DNA of 64,000 bases, taken from NCBI RefSeq assembly GCF_035046505.1, contig NC_089822.1, forward strand, positions 44,805,159 to 44,869,158. Direction: 5' to 3'. Source of the stretch: Tiliqua scincoides (Eukaryota > Chordata > Lepidosauria > Squamata > Scincidae). The translations under genes were made by a program, and so were the position numbers. The notes below the pieces were generated by a model. It worked only from the letters and a program-made list of their open reading frames with translations, searched no databases and was not told the DNA's origin. Shown here piece by piece: positions 57,634-64,000 of this stretch (position 1 is the stretch's first letter; every line of letters begins with the position of its first letter).

Positions 57634-60600
57634 ACACACAAGCTATAACTGATATAACCAATATTTTATTAACACAAAAGTGCCCTATAGAAGCTTATAT
57701 GCAGTTATAATTCTTGTATACCTGATTCTTAAGGCATGTATTTAATAGTCACTACAGGCAGCTCTCGATTTTTGCAGCAGTTAAATCTCAACCTTGCATA
57801 TATCAAAAACGCACAAATGAAGAGTGGCTTTCCCATAGAGAATCATGGAATCAACATGGGTTAAGGTAACAGTCTGTGAATGCTCACTTTAACGAACAGC
57901 ACTTACAGAAAGAGGTCCCTGATGACAATGGCTCACTAGCTCAAACAATCAGTTTTGGTGTGTGGGGGGATGACTTTTTGTATGTATTCTTATGCCTCAA
58001 GAATGAGTCTCCTGCTCCCAGCTCCTCTTCCTCCCACTCCTCCTTAAAGCTCTGAAACCTCCCATGCTCTTACTTGAATCCTGAAGACACTTCACAAAGC
58101 TATCATGATCTCTGGCGGCTAGGTCTGGCTTTGCCACGTCATTCTATTTCTGTGAGTTTTTGTTTCCAATGTCATCTTGCTGGCTGGCTGGCAGGCATGG
58201 ACTCTGTCTGCCTCCGATTCAAGGCAGAGTCCATTCTAGAAAGGTATATCCATTCCAGCCTGCCTTCCTGCCAGCCAGGACTGGAGGGAAAAAACTCACA
58301 AGTGGCAGAGAGATGCGATGCTGCAACCAAAGTCTGGAGAGCTGAGTGAAGTCCTTCCAAGTAGGAGCATGTAAGGGTTCATGATTTAGAGGCACAGTGC
58401 GGGAAGAGGAGACTCATTTAAAAACAAGTCAAAAGGTTCTCCCAGCACCAAACCATGTTATTTTAAATACAAGTCTGTGCAAATCAAACTATTGGTATTA
58501 ATTTTTCAATTACGTTGTTTCAAAAATGAGTAAAATAAGTCAGTGCAAATCAAGAGTTACCACTATTTATTACTTTTTTATACTTTTAAAAATATTTTCA
58601 TAACTCTAAAAAAGCACTTTGTTCAACTACACCTATTAACGCAAATGTCCATTCATACAGATAATGGACAGAAGTGTGCACTCCTAGGAAGTTTCAACAA
58701 CTGAAATTATTATTATTATTCCCCCTCTAGTACTGTATAAGTAGTAAAACTATACAGCATGAACATGAATAATTCTTGTGACAGTTCTGTTGGTTTGACA
58801 CAGAGTCACGGTGATGCCATAGACTTGCGGTAAGTGCTGCAGTAACTACCACAGATACTCGCCTATAAGGTGAGAAATTTCTATCAATAAATCAAGCTTA
58901 GATTGTCTCCTCGTCCTGTGAGACAGTCAGGGCTGTTCAGGTGTGTTCTGGGAGCCAGGAGAAGTGGCACACAGTACTACAGAAACAGTGGTGTGGCTCG
59001 GATTCTTTCCCCCCTTTCAATCAGGCTCCAGGGCAAGTTGCAGCTCCTCCTCACAAGCATCATTCCCTAAGTTTTACCTCTGACCTATCCAAGGGTCATG
59101 GAATATTCCATATTTTTGGCTGCAGACCTACCCTCAACTTATCTGTGATTGCCTTATGGGTGAGTGTCTCTGGTAATTCACACATAGGTCTTCTGAGATC
59201 TTTTGAACTATTCAAACATGTAAAGTTAACATAAGCATAGTAGTGAACCAATTCTGCTCTTTTGGACAGAAAAAGGATAAAGCATGTATGGAGATTCCAA
59301 ATGCAGCAAAAGTTGCAATATCTGGTATCTCCAGACTCAATGAGCTGTTGGACATCACAATTTTCCAGATATTAGAATGTCTTATTGGTTTAGGTGTCAG
59401 TTTCACTGGGGGTACTGTCAGCTTCACTGAAGAACCACTAGGAATGCTTCCAAGAGGCTTCTGTAGTTGTCAGCCCTTATACCATTCTCCCTCCTCTAGT
59501 CCTTCCTTCCTGGGGCTCCTGTGTTGATATGTTTTTGGTGTTATCTATAATCCCTTGAAAAAAGAGTTTCTCTAAAGTACAGAAAGATCTACAATGATGA
59601 TTAGATTAGATTTCATTTTTGTAACCAATAAAGTAGATTTAAATCTAGAAAAGCTGATGCTTTAAACCAGCGATTTTCAACCAGTGTGCCGCAGCAATTG
59701 GTGTGCTGCAAATGGTCCGAAGGTGTGCCATGAGTATTTGGGGGAGGCTCATATATTAGTAGGTTCATTGGGGATGTGAGCCCCCCCCCCCAGCAGCATG
59801 GTGTGCCTTGAGAATTGTCAGAAAACTGATGGTGTGCCTTGAGAAGTTTAGCACCTTGTCAATGTGCCATGAGATGGGAAAGGTTAAAAATTGAGACTTT
59901 AAACAGTGTAAAGGTGTCTGGACCCATTCGCCACCTCCCCCCCCCCCACCGCTCCACTGAATCTCCCTTTTGAGATACAAAGTACAAAATTACTTACTTT
60001 ACTCACTCACTCAAAAAAAGGCATTTTGAAAACATATCTGGATAGTATCCCTATGGCTTTCCCCCTCCCCCCAATCCAAAATTATTAAGCACACTTTTCC
60101 CCAGGAAAACTCTACTGCCTGCCTTACCTGATGAACAAACTCTTCTCCCTGATCTATAGCTATTTTCTGAGGTGGTCCATATGAGAAAGATGTGTTGACA
60201 ATTGCCCTAGCCACTTCAGCTGCTGAAAGGTCATACAGTGGCAAAACCACAACCCACTTGGTGAAGACATCTGTCAGGAGGATGACATATACATGGTTTC
60301 TATCGGTAGCATCAAAAGGCCCCATTAGATCTATAGTAACTACAGTCCAGGGCTCCTCTGCCTTAATGGCATGACATTTGGGGGCCACGACAGTTGTATT
60401 CTTTGCTACCTGGCAGTGCTGGCAAGCATACACCTGGGACAAAAGGCATGAAAACAGGTGTTAACATTAATTTGTATCAGTATTACATTCATTTTGTATT
60501 ATTAATATTGGCAAAAAGATATTCCAGTACACTCTATTATTCTAAACAGAGACTTAAGACTCCAGCAGCATGTATGGTGTCTTAAATTGAAAGTATAATG

Positions 60601-63264
60601 ACTAGTAGCTATAAATATCCAGCAGATCCTTAGCTAGAATTATAGTAAACAAAAAAAAAATTCAACTAGCAGTGTCCCACTAGGCATTGGTCTAGTCCCA
60701 CCATCAAGGGAAGCTTTCATTTATCTGTTGAAAGCAGATAAAGGACCAACACAGCTGTTAAAGATTAGCTCAGCCAGAATAACTCCAGCATATATCACCT
60801 TGACATCCTATCAAGCCCCTCAGGCTAACACAAAGGAGACTGTTGGTTGGCAGGCATTATGCCACTTTAGCACTCTGTTCTGAACAAGTTATTCAGTCAC
60901 AGTTACACACTATCAACTTACTCGAAAGAGTAGGGATGCAGCTACAGGTACAAATAGTAGGCTCAAACATTGTATATGAACTGCTTTATTCACCATGCCT
61001 GCTTGACATATCATAGGGAGCACGATGACACCCAAAAAAGGATGTCTGTGTACAGAATCAGTCAGTGGATCTACAGCCTCTGCAGGCAGGGCTGGTGCTC
61101 CATTCTAAACAGTCTACAAACTTTTTAGCACCAGAACCCACTTTTTAAAACAACACTATAGAGGACCCACCTAAGTTTATGAGACTGAAAAAGAAAGAAG
61201 ATCTAGAAAGGAATAATATTTTTATTTATTTACAAAAATCTTGATCCATTTCCTGTAATGAGGCAGCCCTAATGAACTTTAACGAATTCTCCTTCCTTTC
61301 CCATGTGTCCCTCCAAAAATAAAAAACACAAATCATTGGGAGTTTTTTTTTTTTAAATTCTTTATTAGGGGGGCATCAACTACGTCCATCCCACTTTATC
61401 TCCCTATATTTACACAAGCTTGCAAAAACGAGAATTTTACTTACTAGATGAATTCCTGTTCCTGATAAAGGTAGGACATTCTGAACTTTCTGGGAAAGTA
61501 CCTGGCACAAATTGCAGGAGCTCAGCTCTTTGCAGGGCAATTAGAAGCTATCTGATTTTTAATAACCTAAGGGCTTGAGGCAATTTGTTATCTGATATTT
61601 CCATCTCCCCTGTTTTCATTGGAGGCTCTGCTCAGTACTACATGTCCTATCAAAAACTGGGTCACAACCCACAGTTTGGGAGCCCCTGGTCTACACAGAA
61701 ACACAATATTCCAGGTAGCTGTTGGTCTACCTGTTGACAATATTGCTGGCCATACCACTTCAAAGTCAATATTTTAAAAATCACTTTTTTTTTTACATCA
61801 TGCCAGTGCAGTCTCCAGCATAAGACATCCTTGCACTTACTTACTTGTTCAGGAAGTCAGGTGTTCACTTTGTTCCTTGTACCTTCCACCCACTGAGAAA
61901 AAAACATCTGTTTATCCATGCAAAAAAAAAAAATGCTCTCCATCTTTATTTGATATGAATATCAAATCATGCAAAGAAAAATTTAAATTTACATAGCTAG
62001 CTAATACTATCACAGAGGAGATCTCATTTAGCACAGACAAAAGATTATGTCACTTTGCTCATACCCACTGTTTCACATCGTTGGTCACTGATGTCCAATA
62101 ATACTGAGATTCAACCAGGGTCAGTGTCCTCGATATGCCATGATGAGTGCCTGCAGGATTTTCATGACATTTTTCTAAGACTTTTCTCTTCTCTTCATCA
62201 GAAACAATTACCAGGCGCATTTGCCTCCTGTCCTTTCCCACATAGAACAGTTTATTGTCTAAAAGGAAACATTTAAATAAATGGTGTCATTTCACACTAT
62301 TTAGAGCAGTTTGGATTGTTCAAGATCAGCATACCTGCTCAAGGCAGACAGGACAAATTTATTCTGAAACAGAAATATTAAATTCAGTTTACTGCCTAGT
62401 ACTGTGGGAAGGATTATTTGTAGCAGAATTTTACACTGGTAGAATTTGGATTTTAAAAACTCAGATTTTATTATTTCAAAAGAAGGGCAAGTTTATAATT
62501 ATCATGCTGATTAATTATATTTGAAAAATGGACCACAGTTCTGCACAGAGTCAAGTGTTTTAAGCCCACTGATTTCTGGGGGGATTTCTGGGCCACTAAG
62601 AGCTACCTGTAACTCTTCTCTGTCCTCCAGAAGTGATATTACCCACATTAATCTAAAATTTTTATCTGTTCGTGCTAGAACACGGTTCCTTGCCAAAAGT
62701 ATCAAATTTTACTTGAATCAGAATGACGTATTTAAATGTATAATATTAGCAATTTTAGAAATTGTGTGGGGAAAAATTAACTGCTTTCCAATTTGAAAAT
62801 AAAGCATTGGAACTAGGTCCCACAATGTGTTTTAATCCATGGCTTGAAGACACTCACAAAATTTCTAATTATATTTTAGACTCATCCAGCCACGAAAGCC
62901 TTAGTGTGTTTGAAAAATAATTAGTTTTCCAAATGTAGAATCTATTCTCTTTGGAAGAGAACATCAACCAATTTTATTTTGCAAATGTACAAAGATGTCT
63001 CTAAGATTTTGCATACGTCAAGCATCAGCTGAACCAATACTGGGTGACCATGTGTGAACATGGCATTATAAGCTGTTAAGCAAAGCACACTGTAGTGCCA
63101 TAAAGTCCCAAGGTCATGATTTTACCTTTGAAAACAAACTTTTTGGCTGCTCTTCTTATTCCACTCCTTTCACTTGCTAATGTAGTAGGGTGATAGCCAC
63201 CTGTCTGTTTGTAATATGAAATCTGTTTCAGATGAAGCCCGCCATTCTTGCCGCTACGGACCAT
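52025..63264 (-). CDS. GIN1: GIN1, gypsy integrase-like protein 1 (complete coding region, 7 exons)
   Basis: Seven exons (63266-63126, 62258-62065, 60433-60128, 57522-57337, 57073-56903, 55098-54810, 52308-52025) join in phase into 522 codons plus stop, which is the length of the mammalian protein. GIN1 is a host gene derived from a mobile-element integrase (Gypsy/GINGER lineage). Its role is unknown. In order, the domains are: an H2C2 zinc module (H78, H85, C115, C118), an RNase H-fold core with D146, D205 and E239 in the usual triad places, a linker, a GPY/F-like module (W-V-G-P-C around residue 390) and a diverged acidic C-terminus. A spliced 5' UTR exon must lie right of the window, because the ATG exon opens with an acceptor. 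The gene faces PAM tail to tail, as in other amniotes. Confidence 0.97.
52309..54809 (-). other. GIN1: GIN1 last intron
   Basis: It holds a possible Harbinger-like stretch from 52845 (TACAATCCTAAGCGG) to about 53165 and a CR1 3' UTR copy (54070-54226). There is no exon. Confidence 0.6.
54070..54226 (+). mobile_element. CR1-type LINE 3' UTR fragment
   Basis: It matches the - strand element at 14849-15312 in the opposite orientation: AGATACAGGAAGCTGAACTA, GATGGGCCTTTGGCCTGATC and a tail near TTTTTATGTTTT. Confidence 0.7.
54810..55098 (-). CDS. GIN1: GIN1 exon 6, GPY/F-like module
   Basis: This 289-nt exon (phase 0 in, phase 1 out) encodes K-K-K-S-K-Q-L-N-P-F, V-G-H-E-V-L-R-Q-K-K-N-W-W-K-D-G, S-E-W-V-G-P-C-I-I-D-Y-I and R-P-I-K-I-S-H-L-K-P-Y. 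It is the small barrel-like C-terminal module of Gypsy-type integrases and the best-conserved part outside the core. Confidence 0.96.
55099..56902 (-). other. GIN1: GIN1 intron with purine-rich tract
   Basis: The + strand at about 55236-55415 is mostly A and G. A TATA-like GATATAAAGG follows at 55478 and an (AAT)n microsatellite lies at 55663-55712. The latter abuts ATACTGCCTTTCCCC, as in L2-type LINE 3' ends. No exon is seen. Confidence 0.5.
55663..55712. repeat. (AAT)n microsatellite
   Basis: About 16 units, next to a sequence like the 3' UTR start of the L2-type LINE at 8567, so it probably grew from a LINE tail. Confidence 0.9.
56903..57073 (-). CDS. GIN1: GIN1 exon 5
   Basis: This 171-nt exon (phase 0 both ends) encodes N-T-P-F-F-Q-M-F-N-R-N-P-Y-M-P, a conserved integrase segment after the core, then a more variable linker rich in Lys, Thr and Ser. 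The donor is CAG|GTAAAC. Confidence 0.95.
57337..57522 (-). CDS. GIN1: GIN1 exon 4, end of core
   Basis: This 186-nt exon (phase 0 both ends) encodes C-E-L-F-E-L-F-G-T-R, S-Q-T-D-R-A-N-E and W-D-D-H-L-P-A-I-A-Y-A-F-N. The Glu in R-A-N-E (residue 239) aligns with the third acid of the integrase triad, 34 positions after the second Asp. The acceptor is TTTGTAAAG and the donor is GTATGT. Confidence 0.95.
57601..57631. repeat. (TAT)n microsatellite
   Basis: Ten units of TAT inside the GIN1 intron, close to the exon 4 acceptor side. Confidence 0.9.
57755..58563. mobile_element. Tigger-like (pogo) non-autonomous element
   Basis: An 809-bp element has ends CAGGCAGCTCTCGATTT and, inverted, GTGGTAACTCTTGATTT, flanked by TA (57753-57754 and 58564-58565). 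Secondary GTGCAAATCAA motifs recur near the right end. There is no transposase frame. Confidence 0.65.
59668..59896. mobile_element. hAT MITE, 'TTTTCAACCACTGTG' family
   Basis: A 229-bp element has perfect duplications CTTTAAAC (59660-59667 and 59897-59904). It opens CAGCGATTTTCAACC and its right end is worn. It shares GGTGTGCC and GATGTGAGCCCCC with the other copies. Confidence 0.88.
60128..60433 (-). CDS. GIN1: GIN1 exon 3, zinc cysteines and catalytic core
   Basis: This 306-nt exon (phase 0 both ends) encodes V-Y-A-C-Q-H-C-Q-V-A-K, which completes the zinc module, then the core: V-T-I-D-L-M-G-P-F (first Asp, residue 146), T-D-V-F-T-K-W and G-P-P-Q-K-I-A-I-D-Q-G-E-E-F (second Asp, residue 205). 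The donor is CAG|GTAAGG. Confidence 0.97.
60434..62064 (-). other. GIN1: GIN1 1.6-kb intron
   Basis: It holds the hAT-like element at 61111-61688. Otherwise there is no exon or clear repeat. Confidence 0.6.
61111..61688. mobile_element. hAT-like element, older
   Basis: A 578-bp segment starts with AGTCTACAAACTTTTTAGC and CCAGAACCCACTTTTT and ends GGTCACAACCCACAGTTTGG plus GAGCCCCTG. The flanks TTCTAAAC and GTCTACAC agree at 6 of 8 positions. The interior is AT-rich and non-coding. Confidence 0.55.
62065..62258 (-). CDS. GIN1: GIN1 exon 2, first half of zinc module
   Basis: This 194-nt exon (phase 1 in, phase 0 out) encodes L-F-Y-V-G-K-D, then C-H-E-N-P-A-G-T-H-H-G-I-S-R-T-L and Y-Y-W-T-S-V-T-N-D-V-K-Q-W. 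It supplies the two histidines of the integrase H2C2 zinc-binding module. The donor is TGG|GTATGA. Confidence 0.96.
62259..63125 (-). other. GIN1: GIN1 first coding intron, nothing found
   Basis: An 867-bp AT-rich intron between the ATG exon and exon 2. Confidence 0.7.
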
Positions 63265-63266
63265 TG
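63126..63266 (-). CDS. GIN1: GIN1 first coding exon
   Basis: The ATG at 63264 lies two bases after the acceptor (CTGAACAG). The exon encodes M-V-R-S-G-K-N-G-G-L-H-L-K-Q and R-S-G-I-R-R-A-A-K-K-F-V-F-K, nearly identical to the mammalian start, and leaves in phase 1 at GTAAAA. This N-terminal segment lies before the zinc module. Confidence 0.96.
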
Positions 63267-64000
63267 CTGTTCAGAAAAAATAATCATAAATTACATTACT
63301 ATTCATGTTAAAGTGCACATATATGCAAAATTAACTATAAGAGAAAAAACATACATATATACATAAAACCTTTATTGGCAAAGATAAATGAAATGTAATA
63401 AGAAAACACAACGAACAAGCAGACAAAAATTAAGTACAACAGTCATAATCATCCATTACCCCACCACCCCGCTCACCATAAAGTGACAGAATTCTGTCCT
63501 GCCAATGCCCCAGAGATAAAGTTAGCAACCTTGTCAAGAGAGTCCGCTTCCAATATGGATAGAAGAGCTTAACTGAATCCTCCCAACCCTGCAAATTTGT
63601 CATCTGCAGTGCCATCTTAGATCATGTTTAATATTAACAGTAAGGGTCAGTGTCCAATTAGAGAGGAGTTCCTGGGCAAAGCCCTTTGCAGAGACTCTCA
63701 TGTCACTCTGTTGTGTGCCTCCCCCCTGGTGCCCTATTAGCTTTCTAAGAGCTGGGTATGGAGAAGATGGGGCCCAGTGGCCACATCAGGCACAACTGCT
63801 TATCCCCCTCTTCCATGGTACACAGAATGCTAATCAGTCAGCCAATGTGTTTTTCCTTCCAGAGAAGCATGCTTGCCAGCTGCTTAGATTTCCTGGTGAA
63901 GGGTACCATGGTGGGAGGAGGATTTATCTCCCTCCAAACATAGCAGCAGCCACCATACTAGTGCTTTCTCCATTTGCTCATTTAGAAATGTCCCACTCTA
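63267..64000 (-). other. GIN1: GIN1 upstream intron with possible LINE 3' end
   Basis: The ATG exon opens with an acceptor, so this is intron and the 5' UTR exon and promoter lie further right. On the - strand, a sequence from about 63640 to 63365 ends in GCCAATAAAGGTTTTATG, a style of 3' end common to reptile non-LTR elements. No CpG-rich stretch is seen. Confidence 0.45.

Larger units (their letters stand above)
57523..60127 (-). other. GIN1: GIN1 2.6-kb intron
   Basis: It holds a (TAT)n run at 57601-57631, a Tigger-like element (57755-58563) and a hAT MITE (59668-59896). The last part near the exon is C-rich. There is no exon. Confidence 0.6.

Noticed and set aside
52025-63266. GIN1 read as a live retroelement
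   Set aside because: It is split by introns, has no LTRs, gag or reverse transcriptase beside it, matches the vertebrate GIN1 protein end to end, and sits in its conserved place next to PAM.
1-64000. CRISPR arrays, bacterial operons, tRNA genes or functional rRNA genes
   Set aside because: None were seen. The 5S-like matches are SINE heads with target duplications, and the tRNA-like matches are SINE heads with decayed boxes.

Overview
The window is vertebrate nuclear DNA, most likely from a squamate reptile. It is AT-rich, with large introns that follow GT-AG rules and dense old interspersed repeats. The repeat mix is an L2/CR1-type LINE background, MIR-like and tRNA-like SINEs, a 5S rRNA-derived SINE, and many short hAT, Tigger-like, mariner and Harbinger-like elements. 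This resembles lizard and snake genomes. The species cannot be named from the sequence alone.

Two host genes are present, tail to tail. PAM (peptidylglycine alpha-amidating monooxygenase) is on the + strand. Only its 3' part is here: twelve exons between 10991 and 40799 give a continuous frame of about 586 residues. They encode the optional exon A linker, the whole PAL lyase domain, the membrane anchor and the cytosolic tail. The PHM half lies to the left of the window. GIN1 (gypsy integrase-like 1) is on the - strand, and all seven of its coding exons lie between 63266 and 52025. They splice in silico into an unbroken frame of 522 codons plus stop. GIN1 is a host gene domesticated from a mobile-element integrase, not a live element. 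The order PAM then reversed GIN1 matches other amniotes, where PPIP5K2 would follow to the right.

Layout: 1-10990 is PAM intron holding a solo LTR, a Copia-type remnant, several hAT or mariner MITEs and a decayed L2-type LINE. 10991-40799 holds the PAM exons. 40800 to about 41430 is the PAM 3' UTR, with alternative poly(A) signals. About 41.8-51 kb is intergenic and rich in hAT elements. 52025-63266 is GIN1. 63267-64000 is the upstream GIN1 intron with a possible LINE 3' end.

The two genes are neighbours and not a pathway: PAM amidates secreted peptides, and the role of GIN1 is unknown. I found no new multi-gene system. The points most worth a second look are: the central TA shared by the target duplications of ten independent hAT insertions; a nearly perfect giant palindrome in the likely GIN1 3' UTR; the acidic triad retained in GIN1; an unassigned 87-codon open frame between the genes; and a possible 20-nt microexon upstream of PAM exon A.
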